Source: Rhopalosiphum padi
Taxonomy: Eukaryota; Arthropoda; Insecta; Hemiptera; Aphididae
Length of the DNA: 64,000 nucleotides
Reading direction: 5' to 3'
Assembly (NCBI RefSeq): GCF_020882245.1
Contig: NC_083597.1
Span: 38,232,652 to 38,296,651 of the forward strand
Part shown: one piece after another, positions 1 through 12,263 of the stretch
Numbering within the stretch: the first letter of the stretch is position 1
How the letters are laid out: every line of letters begins with the position of its first letter
Notes under the pieces: generated by a model
Database searches by the model: none
Told to the model about the DNA's origin: nothing
Seen by the model: the letters and a program-made list of their open reading frames with translations, nothing else
Translations under genes and position numbers: made by a program

Positions 1-78
1 CCTTTGAATTTATGACCGCCGGCTGTGCACGACGATTGACCGATAAAGTCGATGATGAATTCTGTCATAATAATACAG
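1..78 (+). CDS. Partial exon end with splice donor (unidentified protein)
   Basis: The frame starting at base 3 is open from the window edge to a donor, CAG|GTACCG, after base 78. It reads FEFMTAGCARRLTDK followed by VDDEFCHNNT, a balanced composition with two cysteines, unlike the K/N/I/Y-rich peptides of chance frames in this AT-rich DNA. The last base is the first of a split codon, so the intron would be phase 1. I do not recognise the protein; the cysteine spacing suggests an extracellular domain, but this is inference. The true 5' end lies outside the window. Downstream phase-compatible candidate exons are at 7063 and 11400. A chance open frame of 25 codons cannot be excluded. Confidence 0.3.
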
Positions 79-3000
79 GTACCGCTACGTTTGTTTATAA
101 TCATATTTCGTATAGTTAGAGGTACCTCCTATCTTTATAGTATACTATTATACTGAGAGTCTTTAACGAGAACTCGGTCGAACGAGTCATAATACGAACA
201 AACAATTTGAATATTTTTAGCAAAACGAATTACAATAGCTTTATTATGATAATAATAACGACACGATTTAATATGAATACATTTATAAGATAATCGCATA
301 AGGAACGTATTGAAATTAATTTATGTTAATAACCATCATGCTTATATAGAATATAAGTTATATTTTGGACGTGATATATATATGTATATATATTTAAACT
401 CTTATTAGGTAACGTGCACATAGAAATTTAAAAACAATCGACTTTAATATTTACATTTTTTTGTTGTTTTACACTAAATATAGCTATACATTTATAATAA
501 TATTATGTATAATGGGTATAGGCTGCTGCCGCCGATGATAATAGAAAAATAGATTATCGATAAAAAACTTTTGTTCGCCATTCACTTTCTGCCTCTTCTA
601 CTGTTTACACGACCGGTGAATAGTGTATTCTAGTATATAATATTATATATGCCCTCTTAAGCACTTATGCCTATATAACCTAAAATTCGTGTTGTTTAAT
701 TATTATACATTTTCTCTCTCTCTCTCTCTGTATATATGAATATATAAAAAAAAAAACCATCGTTTGGTGTATTGTATCATTGTAAATCGTGTTTGGTCAC
801 GAAATAAGTGTATATAATTGTATTTTTGTATTATAAGTCTTATCAATCGATCGACGCGTTTTTTAGTCCGTGGTCATATTTTTCTGCCGCCCAAAAAACA
901 TAATAATTGTTCTGAACTCGTGTAAAATATAGGCTGCGGAGGGTACCTAGCCTATACTCATTGTTCCATACAATATAATAATACATGTATAGGTGTATGC
1001 GCTTATGTTTATGTAGAATGGCGTGCGCAAACGAATTTCGTGGCTATATTACGAAACGCTTCACTACCCCTTCGTGTATAATAATAAAACGATTCGGCTG
1101 CATTATAATGATAATAATAATATACCACATACCTCTGTGTATATCGCTCTTCGCGGGTGGTGCACTGGTGTACGGTGTACCTTGCGACATCCTATACCAT
1201 ATTTTTATATAAACGTTCACATTACAAACCATGGAATGTTTTCGACGAAACAAAAGATGTGTAAGTACGTATACGCATGCAAGAAAGAGAGAGAGTGAGT
1301 GAGCTATAGAGAGAAAAAAATTAAAATAATTAAAACAATCATATAATTATAATTATTATTATTATTCTAAGCATATCGTACGGGACGACGAGATGTTTAT
1401 TATTATCGACCTGCAAAAATCAATTTGTATACTGCAGTGTACACAGTAGGGGATTTTATCGTGTTTTTACCTATTATATTTGTAACTAGTAAAAAAAAAA
1501 TGGAAAAGTTTGAAATATGATTTTGGAATATTGAATTGGATAGGTATATGATTTATCTAAACTCAAAATAAAAAAAAATATCTATAATATAAATAACTTT
1601 CAGTGAGATTATACAGTGTTAAGTCATATAAATATTATTTTAATAGTTCAAGTAACATATTATTCAAGCGATATGTGTATTAAAGTTTAGGCAATTGGTG
1701 AATTTTGGAGTAGACGGGCAGGTGTATATGAGGCAAAAGTCCCTAGCGTAATAATACGTATTTTACGTATTATTATATATACATTGCCACATCGGGATGA
1801 CCATTGGGATATATCTTTATGAAAATATTATCTGTTCGAATTTTTTCTGTATAGATATATGTACATGTTTATACTTTATTGACTTATTGGTTAATATTTT
1901 ATGAGTATACAATATCGATATTAGTTTTCTGCGCAACACTTTTTGAGTTTCTAGCACGTCTAATGAAATATACGGTATTTATGTATGAATAATGAATATA
2001 CCCACAATATTTAATGTATCTTTATTAATATTGAGTTTTTAAACTTTGTTATTATCATTAACTTTGTTGATTAAATCATTATAGTAACGGACGTGTAGAA
2101 AATATCAGCTGGGTTTAATATATATATATTTGGGAAATTTTCAATTATTATAGGCTTATTATATTATTGTATCATACAGTAGCTCCAATGTTGCTGCTCT
2201 CAGTGTACAAACAATCCTGCGATTTGAACTTTGAAAAAATAACCACTCAAAAAATTTGATGTTCATTTCATTTTTTGTTCATGAACTATAGGTATAGTAT
2301 ATCCTATTATTTTCATTATCCTTTACTTTTGCGGCGTGAAGTATAAATGCGAAAATGTGTTGTATCTTCCAAAAGCGTTTGAAATTCTTTCCTATCTACT
2401 CACTCCGTTTGCAAGTTTGACTATTTGCCCACAAAAAAAAAAAATGTGCAGTACTGTGGGACTTATATATCTATAATATAATATTAAACTATATAGTTTG
2501 CTGTATATATATATATATACCACATTGTGGTGAATGAAAAATGCGTTTATTCAGATAAATATAATAACGGTGGAATGTTGGAACATATTAAGGTTCTTAC
2601 AGTGGTATATGTCAATCGCATATCATTGTCCGGTCGATAACGTGGGTTTGTACGTACATATAAAATGAATAACGTATCAGTACATAATATTACTGCTGCT
2701 TATCAGCTTACTTACCTGCTCTATAATATATAATAGTGTTTATAAAATAACGCATAATATATCGAAACCATCAAACACATCATTATATAACGATATACAT
2801 ATTCTTGAGTCACAGACGACACGTCATAATAACAATAATAATAATAATATCACAACATTATAATAATATATGTATAACATTATAATTTATAACAATTGAC
2901 TGTGGGTTGCATCAGTGGCGAAGTCGAAAGATATAGGAAGTTCCTGTACTATATTTAATATATTATAATGTACTCATATTACGCGTGTACGTATGTGTAT

Positions 3001-5068
3001 ATATGTATATAAAATACACATTATACGGGATGTCTCGACGTGTGTTCGGGTCGATAACTTTTTTTCAAACATAAATTGTAAGTATTTTTGACCTATTACT
3101 AACGCGTTCAATGTGCGTGCGTCGTGCGAGAGTGTGGTGGAAATGTAATTTTTTTCGATTACTGTATCGCTGAAGTAAGAATAAAAACGATTTGCTTTAT
3201 TTAAAAGTTGCTTAAAAGTCTATATTATAAATATTTCATACTGTATAGGTAGTCCAATTTGCAGAACTAATATAATACGCACATGAATAAATGTATTGAA
3301 ATTACACTAATTTCTTGTTGTAATAATGATGGAAGTTGTGTAGGGTTTAAATGGAATGCGGATGAGCGTGCAGAGAATTTAGATATTTATAAATGTAATG
3401 TACAGTCGATGAAAAACACACTGATATGAGACACTTAACTACATATATCTATATTCAAAGCAGATCAAAGTACACAGTAAAATTGAAAAATCGTCGGTTG
3501 CAGGCTTTTAAATTAACTATGTATCTGGAAAACCGTTTACTGTACTCGAAATTATAATAATGCTTTCTTCTCGAAATTGTATGTTCTTTTGTCAAGATTT
3601 GGTATTTCCATGGTAGTTCAATAATTATTCAAAATATTCACGTATAATTCGTATAAAATGAATAATAGCAAACCAAAATAGGACATGGGAATCGGACTAA
3701 TCAACTGTCGGATTGTCGATAACATAAGTCATACGTGTATCATAATCACATCGTGTTAAAAAAAAATGTATGCAATTACCCACTCCAATTGAAAAATGCC
3801 TTTAATGCGACGGTACAGTGAAATGATACAATGATATTACAATTTACAATAATCTATGCAAGACAAACAATTTCAGACTACGCGTTAATGGTCTGTAAGG
3901 GGAGAACCCTAAACATCTAAAATACTATTCTTAAAACCGTAACACATTGCAGATGTGTATATATAATAGTTGCTTTCAAATATTAGACTTATATTTTTTT
4001 AAGCGTCTGGACTTAAGACGAGCAAGTCTTGTACTTCAGTGTTTAAATATTTAAATATAAACGTGATTTGTGCCAGTGAGTATTATATGTGCGAGTATAC
4101 GTACAATATGGTAAACGATAAAAATGTTGAAGAAATAAAATAAAAAAAAAATGATTTGAAATAATTTTTTTTTATTATTATTTATTAATTAACAATAAAC
4201 AGAACTTCAAGGAAAATGTCTATCGCAAAACCAATCGTATTTAATTAGTGCGGATTAATGCAAACCTTCGTTTTCACTCTAATGTCAAGATAATAAGAAC
4301 TAGGGCCAATATACACTGCTTTAAAACCCATTGATTTTCATGTGTAAAGCCCGGTCACTAGTAATACTTATTAGGTCGAATAAGCTTCGAGGCTTTGAGG
4401 TTTTTATGATAATATGCTCGACGTTTATAATTCGGCAACGTTAATTTTTTCCTAATATCAAGTGCAACAGCAGCGGACAGCGACGACGATGGCCCTGACG
4501 CGAATATATCGTATATTATGTGTAGATTATTATTTTCATCATCATAGCCGACTTGAGAGGAGGGGACACACACATACACACGAGTCTGTTAAGTGTGGGC
4601 TCGGAATGTGCCGTGCGCTGAAACAGATATAATATTATTATTATTGTACAATATAATATAGGCGCGGTCCGCCGCCGTCATATTATTATTTCGTTGGACG
4701 TCGGCAAATCGCACACGCTGACACGCTGGCAAGACTATTACAATATATTATTAACGTTGATATAATATAATACATTTACACTTAATAGTCAGTGCAGTGT
4801 GCGCGTGACATATTGATCTCTGTTTTGGTGTAACACTACAAATATAATACAAGTAAATTACAACCACCGAATATATACGTAATTTTGTATTCATCACGCA
4901 CTTTACATTCGGTAAATTTGATTATAAATAAACTCATTTCTTAGATTCCGAGTATAGCGGTAAACATGTATTGGTATTACGGCGACGTGTATTTGTTTTT
5001 TTTTTGTTTATTTTCGGTGAGGCATTTCTTCTAGTAGAGCAAAAATGATCTGAACATCAACTTATCCG
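79..5068. other. AT-rich spacer or intron
   Basis: No convincing gene is seen. The stretch holds a TC microsatellite (712-729), a TA run near 2504-2518, AAT runs near 2829-2850, many short AATATTATAAT palindromes, and one isolated CAGTGGCG octamer at 2913-2920 that matches the hAT-type termini found elsewhere in the window but has no partner end. If the exon ending at base 78 is real, this is the first part of its intron. Confidence 0.5.
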
Positions 5069-5194
5069 ATGAAGGTTTCTGGCAGCGAATTGAATCTAGT
5101 TGATACTTTTGGAGGTCAAAGTTTAAAATTCCCAGTAATTTTTAGAATAATCGGGAACGACAAGGAGGAAAAAACAAATACAATCATTTGTTAA
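5069..5194 (+). CDS. Short ORF, 41 codons, unknown
   Basis: An ATG-started frame of 41 residues begins MKVSGSELNLVDTFGGQ and ends with KEEKTNTIIC before TAA. Its composition is balanced, with glycine, aspartate and glutamate, although it sits in AT-rich DNA. A pyrimidine-rich acceptor-like tract (ending TTCTTCTAG at 5034) lies just upstream, so this could be the end of a terminal exon. There is no recognisable domain and no nearby polyadenylation signal that decides the matter. A frame of this length is common by chance. Confidence 0.15.
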   Translation: MKVSGSELNLVDTFGGQSLKFPVIFRIIGNDKEEKTNTIIC

Positions 5195-6940
5195 AATTTT
5201 AATATTATATTATTAAAATAATTGTTTGGTTGGTAACCATATAGCTTATTGGTCACCTGAAAAAAGTTGGACCGTTTTCGGTCAAAATCGTTTTTCATCG
5301 CACACAACGATTTATTATATCGAATTCAAACAATCTAACGCAGTCATTATAACGCCCATCGCTCAATGACGATAGGTATACAGTATGCACTCGAATATAA
5401 ACTGTACATATAACAATTAAGCGATTACCTCCTAATACTGCTACTTCTCCTGTTTTTTATTTTTTCGGCTGCAATTCATTAACAGTTTTGTTTTTTGCGC
5501 ACACAATACATGCAGGATGTACCTATAGATTTAGACTTGACTCCTATAAAACACAGCGCGCCTAGTCTCGAGCATGACGTATGTTATATAAAAACAAATA
5601 ATAATAATAATAATAAAAAATTCCTCCGCGAGATCTATTCATCCAATAATAATATACGCCGGACAAGCGTTTAATTACGCAACTGCTGATTTCTGATATT
5701 AGCTATGTGTTATATTGCACATTGTGTGCGTGATGTGTAGAAAATTTGCGTGCTTGCGCGTGTGTCGAGTTGTTGTTGTTGTTTTGGCATTCGTGTGTAG
5801 CCCGAGAGATAAACGCATTGACCTTGGCACGAGTGTTGGCAACCGGACGAAAAAATTATTCGCACACGTGTACTGCACCGTTTACAGTATAGGTACAACC
5901 GACAAAATAAAAAATTACGTCCGCGGACGGTGTTATTATAAGCGCGTGGCCAACTTTCCCCAGTGTATATATGTACGTACTTTTGGCCAGGATTTTATTT
6001 TTTTTTAGGCCGACGGCAGGGCGCGTGTTCTAATATTTTATTTAGACGTACATATACAACCACCTGCAGTGGGGGGGGTCGTACACGATGTCCATTGCAC
6101 GGCCATCAATTTTCGTGTCAGGTAATATAATGTGATATGTATATCAATATAGAAACCTACCTATGCCTATAGAACCGTACGACGGTGATGACATGTTTTG
6201 TGGAGATCTGAAGTGTATTATAGAGTAGTTTTTGCATGAATACGGCCGAGGGGAGTGTTTCAGCATCATCGAATACACCTCTTTCCAGCCGCCCACGCCA
6301 TTACACGTACTATGTATAATAGGTATACCGTTGCATTGAAAACGGCGGCGGATCGGTCGTCGTCGTCGACCGCATTCGTTGTATATGTATAGACGTGCCG
6401 GGAGCCAAGAGTCAGAGGTGTAAAAAATATACGTATTATATAAGTTCTGATCAGCGACTTTGGTACATAAACCGTGGTAAGTTGTTGGTTAGGACGAGGG
6501 AGGGAAATGTCAACATAACCTAATGATAAAATGGTAGATGAGGTCCGCCGCGATAACTGTAAGATTATGGTTTTTGCGCGTTCGAAAAACGAAACGAGGA
6601 CTGCAAGACTGGTCGAATACCCAAAATCTCCGCGATAAATATACGTCGTCGTGAGAAACCGCGGCCAAAACTTTAAGCTGAAATTTGAAACAAATGGTTT
6701 TATTACGCTCATACGAAGGCGTACAAGTCGGCTGCAGCGTGTACCGAACCGAGGTCACGAACGATGGAAGTAACGGTAGCGAGATGGTATATAATATATG
6801 TGCGCGTGTGTATATCGACGTACCGTCGACGGAACGATTAAAATAAATATTTGAGAAGAACTGTGTTTTCAATACGCATATATCATTCGATATCGACAAG
6901 TTGTCGGTATTATATATTAATGTCGTGCTATACGTGGGAT
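5195..6940. other. Mixed-composition spacer; no defended gene
   Basis: An AAT microsatellite occupies about 5598-5620. The part from 5700 to 6900 is less AT-rich than its surroundings and has overlapping open frames of up to 148 codons on the minus strand (6266-6712, 6510-6899). A 35-codon plus-strand frame beginning MVDEVRRDNCKIM starts at the ATG near 6532. None has splice, domain or repeat support, and the overlaps on both strands argue against them. It may be a decayed exon cluster or ordinary spacer. Confidence 0.4.
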
Positions 6941-6972
6941 CATAGACCTTATACTCTAGTATAAGGTCTATG
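6941..6972. repeat. Perfect 14-bp inverted repeat with 4-bp loop
   Basis: CATAGACCTTATAC (6941-6954) is followed by TCTA and then by its exact reverse complement GTATAAGGTCTATG (6959-6972). It is far more GC-balanced than the ubiquitous TA palindromes of the window. It could be a tiny relic of a palindromic element or a cruciform site; no target duplication is obvious. Confidence 0.85.
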
Positions 6973-7062
6973 CACGAGATACGTGGATAACGCCGAGAGT
7001 GTTCGATTACTGGATCAAAATAAATAATAATAATATACCATGATTATTTTTCATCCTAACAT

Positions 7063-7180
7063 AGACCCGCGTGTATTTCCCAATAAATTAAAATCCGTTT
7101 TTAAGGAGTTCGATATAGGCAATCCTGCGGAAGAACTCACGCCGGAAGTGTTTGTAGTTAATGCTCATTATAATCATTAG
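7063..7180 (+). CDS. Candidate terminal exon (unknown protein)
   Basis: A strong acceptor context lies at 7042-7062: a T-rich tract, a CTAAC branch-like word, then ATAG. The frame after it gives PRVFPNKLKSVFKEFD then IGNPAEELTPEVFVVNAHYNH and stops at TAG 7178-7180. The acidic, proline-containing composition is unlike local noise. An ATG at 7040 would alternatively give a free-standing 46-residue ORF. The acceptor leaves two bases of a split codon, matching the phase-1 donor after base 78, so the two could belong to one gene with an intron of about 7 kb; this is inference. No good AATAAA follows closely, which weakens the terminal-exon reading. Confidence 0.25.
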
Positions 7181-7907
7181 TGTGCGCGCGCTGTCCCGGA
7201 TACCGATGCAGCTCTCGCACACACACACATATGTTATATTATAGCGCGCGTTTAAAATACATATCTTTTGTTCCAGCGCGTCAACGGAAGTTGAAAAAAT
7301 ATAATATAACAGGTATTAGACATCAACCATACATCAATAGGAAATGACAATATTATTTTATTTCTTAAGAGTAATATTTTTTTTTCCAGATAAATAATCA
7401 TTCAATCTGAACAATTTACACTGTTTATTGTAATGTAAGTGTCACCGATAACGGTCAGCCTGTAGAGGATTTAAATGCACTTTTGAAATGATTAAAATCC
7501 GCGGATATTTCATCGATACGCTTATTTGATTTGTTTACCTAATGCTACCTGCATATAGTTTTCGACGTCCGTTTTACAATCGAAACAAAAATCAAAACGG
7601 TTACACCTCTACTTGGTATTTTTTTTTTGTCTGTAGGTACTCTGTACGAGTACTTATGTGTAATATGTGTAATATTGTGACAGACTAACAGACTACAGAC
7701 GATAACCATTTAAAGACTACACCGGTATAAATTATGACGTAGATAATATAGCATCGATTATAAATATTTAGTATGGTAATAAGTACCCATAACTCATATG
7801 ATCGCATACGTATAATATAATATTATTTATATATCGTAATATTATAATACCCAGCATTCGTGCGGTGCGTAAAATATAATTTGAATTTGTTTTTGGTACT
7901 GTATAGG

Positions 7908-8045
7908 AGCGTTTCGACAAAGATTTTTTGACGGACGGAAGGTCAACGTTTACGATAGTTTTTCGTCCCGAAGAGCAAACAGAACGGGTTTCCTGGAACG
8001 GTTTGACCTCATCCGAGTGTCACGCAATTATTCGTATATTTTAAA
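7908..8045 (+). CDS. Candidate exon, ambiguous frame
   Basis: An acceptor-like tract (TTTGTTTTTGGTACTGTATAG) ends near 7907. In phase 0 the following frame reads ERFDKDFLTDGRSTF, then TIVFRPEEQTERVSWNG and ends HAIIRIF at a TAA near 8044. A second frame stays open to about 8089 but is arginine/serine-rich, as expected for an off-frame reading. The first reading has a more protein-like composition. No family is recognised. A MITE begins 90 bp downstream. It may be a true exon, an exon relic or chance. Confidence 0.2.
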
Positions 8046-8131
8046 CGGCAACGACCGGTCCTCGCACGACATTATCGCCTCGGCATAATAACACTGATAA
8101 ATGCAATTCACCGATATGTATATTAAATGTT

Positions 8132-8545
8132 TATACAGAGTGACTTTTTTGAGCATGTTCGTCCTGAGTACGGGTTTTTCTGAAAACTTCTTTTTTATTT
8201 CTACAAATTGTTTGAAAAATTATTTCTTTTTTTAATTTTGATATGTTAATAACCACTCGAGTTTTGATTTATGGATAGATTTGAATAAAACAACATTTAA
8301 AAAAAATCATCTTAATGATTCTCAAAGCAAGGTTTTCGTTTTAAAAATAAAGTTTACAATATACCGCCCAAGGGCTTTTAAATGCCATACGCCCATAATA
8401 GTTGTAACTGTTTGAAAATATATTTTTCAAAATATGTAGGTACTTACAAATTTCCAAATTTAGTATTTGAACACTCAGTTTGATCGTAGATGACACGAGG
8501 CCGATGAACATTGGCCATTCAACATGCTTAAAATATCATTCTATA
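8132..8545. mobile_element. MITE, shared-TIR family, copy 1
   Basis: The left end TATACAGAGTGACTTTTTTG continues into AGCATGTT. The right end, read as reverse complement, is TATAGAATGATATTTTAAGC then ATGTT, an imperfect terminal inverted repeat of about 27 bp. The same signature (TATACA..GTGATTTT..AAGCATG) bounds 49905-50682, and a more diverged version bounds 35650-36042. The body has no coding capacity. TA-rich flanks make the target duplication undecidable. The superfamily is not assigned. Confidence 0.55.
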
Positions 8546-11399
8546 TTTATACTAATAATATAATATATTTTAAACTGAATTTCTTCATACGACTCCTATA
8601 ACGGGTTATAAAAAGTATCTCCAAACTACGGTCTGCGGGACAAGTTTTTACTGACTCACTAACTACAGTGAAAAGTGAGTTAAAAATTACTTTCAAATTA
8701 TTTTGTTTATTTTTATTGAGGCTTCTTTTACGATAGAGTCCTACACTATAAAATGTCTATGAAATAAAAAATTATGATTGTGATTATATAATACGTTTTA
8801 ATTTGGAGACTCCTGAATTAGAGGATAAGACGTCAAATATAAATATTTTAAATGTATAATGTATACGGCCCGAGATAAACTGTATTATAGTATTGTGATA
8901 AATGTTATCAGAATGTATTTCGTCACGAGAATTGATCATCGGTACAATTTTTTTAATTAATTTTGTCCAAAAACGTTTCGTGACGAGTTACAACAAACTA
9001 ACTCGGGATTATCGCTTACGTATATATGTACCAAGGAATCGCTTCTTTTTATGACTAGTTAAAATAATAATTTTATACGCTCACAACTGCATAAGACTAA
9101 GCCAGCGACAAAACGCAGTATCAATATTATGTACCATTTACCATATTATGTAGCTTTATACGAATATACTAATAAACATTTGAGTATAATTTTCGGAATA
9201 TTATGCCTGTATTGTAAATTATAATTATTGTTGTCAGTAAAATATTTCCAAGTCACTTTGGATTGTTTTACGACAGGAAACGGTTTAATTAGAAATAGGT
9301 TAAGTTCGTAAACGGACGATGCCGCGATAGGATACATGGGTACGTGTAAAGTTTAATATATGCAGTCAAAATGGGGTTTTTGTTTGCTTTGAATTTCGTG
9401 TCCGTTGATGATTTCAATATTTTATACGGGGACTGAGTTAAAACAAACAAATGTTTACAATGCAAATTACTCAAATATATAATGCTAGAGCCAGATTGAG
9501 ATTTATGAAGAAAAATAATGGCTATTCATAAAATATAACTAAATAAACTTTTAAAAATAAATGATTTATTCGTAAATTGAAATTTTAAACATAATTTAAA
9601 ATATATAAAATCTTTTTTAATTTTATATCTCGTAATCGAGTAAAGGCAAGTTTTCATATTGGTATAGCTGTATACTGTGTAGACATGCATATATGTACAT
9701 ACAGTTATAGAATGTTTTCTTGCAGACGTCGTCTGTGTAATCATCTTAAGTGAATTTTTGAAAACACAGTCAAACTTAAAGTACAGTTCTTAATTTATGT
9801 CTATACGTATTAACATTTTAGTTTTAAAAATAATGCCTTCTGTAGAAATCGTTATATTATACACACGAATTGAAGGAGGCGGAAAAACGACGATTTTACA
9901 ATTCATTAGTATTTGGCGTTGTTGTGAAGTAATAAACGATTATGAAATAATACGTACAATTATAATACATTACAATGTGCAATACAAATTTACATAATAT
10001 TTTTCAATATTATAAAAATATCAATATAATTGCTCGTATTATAATTTATTAATTTAGTAGGTATAACTATTTGTTTTAATATGATATACTTACTACAATC
10101 GTTATCGCTAAATACACCCATTACATAAAGCAAATTTGTTTCAAGTCTAATGTTTTTAATTCTATTACAGAAAAAAGCATACGAGAAAAATCACGTACGA
10201 TAAAAATGTAAAAACGATGATTGACGAGTGACAATTCAATTATTAAATTAAAACCGCCTAGCCCGTGCAAACAATGAAATATTACAATAATATTATATTA
10301 GGTGTGCCACTGCTACATCATCCGTATTATAATATTATGACAATCGATATTTGTATTGCATAAATCATATTATTATAATATTATTGTACCACTGAAGCTG
10401 TGAATTATGATTGATTTCGATAATTATTTATCATCACCGTTTAATTAATTCGAAACCACACGTTATACTAATACTATATTATATTATGGACTCGTTTTAA
10501 TCGTATGCACACGCACGACGCACACACGACGCATAAACAATAAATGGCATGAGCAGCAACACTTCAAAGGGCATATAAAAGGTGAAACGCGTCACACTAT
10601 ATAATACACATACACATAAGATTGGCGTTAGTGAAGAAAATCTATTATATCTACGAAAACCCGAAATAAAGCGTATAGAAATGTAACACGTCATTATGTT
10701 AATAATTAAACAAATATATATTATAATAATGTACTTATACCTCAATGCAACAAAAATGCGTCTCGTATATGCATAAGCATAATATGACACTTGTAAAGGT
10801 ACGTCGACTCGGTATACTATAGAAAGTTCATAATTTTTTTCGTTTCACTTGTCTAGTTTTACAATCAGCGCAGTTTTCGTAGGTCTTTATAAAAAAATAA
10901 ACTAATCATTACAAAAACCGCAATAAAGTTAACGGCGTACGCGCGCGGGTTTCTCTGATTATACGTACTAACAAAGTACAGGTTATTATATATTATAACG
11001 ATGGTCGATGATAATTGGATTATAAGTGTATTTAGCTGTTCACAGTTTCATCTTTAACTGACATTGTCTATATTGATTGATATTTATTCTGATTTTGTCT
11101 GCATTTTATTCAAGATCTATGGCGATGATGTATAGTAATATTCTTGTACCTATATGTTTGTATAATATTGTCAACAATCATTTATTACGACGAAATAACG
11201 AACAGATCCAAGTTCCCTATAAATACAAAAACTTACTCCCTCATTCTTCGGAGAAACTATAATATTTATTTAAACAATTTTTCTTTATTTAATTTTATCA
11301 GTAAATAATTGACAACGCGATGTGGTACTTTTATAACCAACAAAATGTACGAGAAAAATATTTGTTTAATAAACGTTCTGTAATAACGATTTCTTACAG
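8546..11399. other. AT-rich spacer
   Basis: Only AT-rich sequence with scattered short palindromes (for example TATTATAATATTAT near 10325 and 10370) and chance frames such as 9146-9474 minus and 10497-10790 minus, which are K/I/Y-rich and carry no motif. Nothing else is supportable. Confidence 0.5.
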
Positions 11400-11461
11400 A
11401 TTTCCTCTTTGGATATGTCCCTTTCAAGTCAGGATACCTGACTAAACTAACCTTTGTGTAA
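11400..11461 (+). CDS. Candidate short terminal exon
   Basis: The acceptor ACGATTTCTTACAG ends at 11399. The frame after two bases of a split codon reads FLFGYVPFKSGYLTKLTFV and stops at TAA 11459-11461. A canonical AATAAA lies at 11553-11558, about 90 bp past the stop, with GT-rich sequence beyond, as expected for a 3' end. The phase matches the donor after base 78. It is very short, so chance remains likely; no protein family is recognised. Confidence 0.22.
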
Positions 11462-12095
11462 TTTTATTGATTTGGCGTTCATCGGATTATACTTTATTTG
11501 AATTATAGCGACTCTGAATATTACAAGAAAATCGTTCGTCCAAACCTGTGTGAATAAAAGCGCATTGGGATGTTAGCACCATTATATTGATAATATGGTT
11601 TATTATTTTGGTACATTTTTTTCTTTTACATGGATTCGAACCAACAAAATAGTTCCTTTTTATTGTGTTATAGCTTTACAGTCATAACCATTGAAACGTT
11701 AAGAATAAATTATAATGACAAATACTATGCTTATTTATAATTATATTATAATTTATTAGTGTTATTTAGTTAAAAATCGCTCAAAAACACAAACTGTGTA
11801 AATCATACGATTAAATTGATAAATCAGTTTTAGATTTTCGTGTATAACAAGCAGCAATGTGGTAATTTATTATCAAAACCACAACAGCATTGGTGCAAAA
11901 GTTTAAAACAATAACATTTAATAAAACCATAACATTTTATGATAATAGATAACAAAATGAACTACGTACTGCAGCCTAGCACATTATTACAGTTTTAGTT
12001 TTTAGTTACACTAAACTATACATTTTCATGTGTACGCCTCTTTGTAGTTAAATAAAAGTCACATTATCGTTGACCTAATTCCATAGCCGTACGCT
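11462..12095. other. AT-rich spacer, no gene seen
   Basis: The stretch holds the AATAAA at 11553 and a tRNA-T-arm-like word on the minus strand near 11633-11645 that was examined and rejected. No other structure is evident. Confidence 0.5.
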
Positions 12096-12263
12096 CGGTG
12101 CCGCAACCAGGGATTCGGGGGCCTAGGCGCAGGTCAAATTATATATATATATATATATATTAATATAATTTAGTGCCGAGGGGGCCCTCTCGTGAAATGA
12201 TGAAGGATAAAGCCTCACTGAGGGCGCGATGCACCCACAGGACCTCCGCTAGTTGCGGCATTG
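12096..12263. mobile_element. Small hAT-like MITE (168 bp)
   Basis: The ends are GGTGCCGCAACCAGGG on the left and, as reverse complement, AATGCCGCAACTAGCG on the right, sharing TGCCGCAAC and more. The 8-bp flanks CGTACGCT (12088-12095) and CGTCCGTT (12264-12271) agree at 6 of 8 positions, consistent with an aged hAT-type 8-bp target duplication. The interior has a (TA)n run at 12138-12161 and GC-rich subterminal parts. It has no transposase and must depend on another element. Confidence 0.5.

Noticed and set aside
6266..6899. 148- and 129-codon minus frames
   Set aside because: They overlap each other in different frames, have no motifs and are explained by the locally raised GC.
11560..11720. 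tRNA-like T-arm word (GGTTCGAATCC on the minus strand) with a GTA-containing loop upstream
   Set aside because: The T stem is not complementary, the anticodon stem would need a 12-nt loop and no acceptor stem pairs, so no cloverleaf forms.
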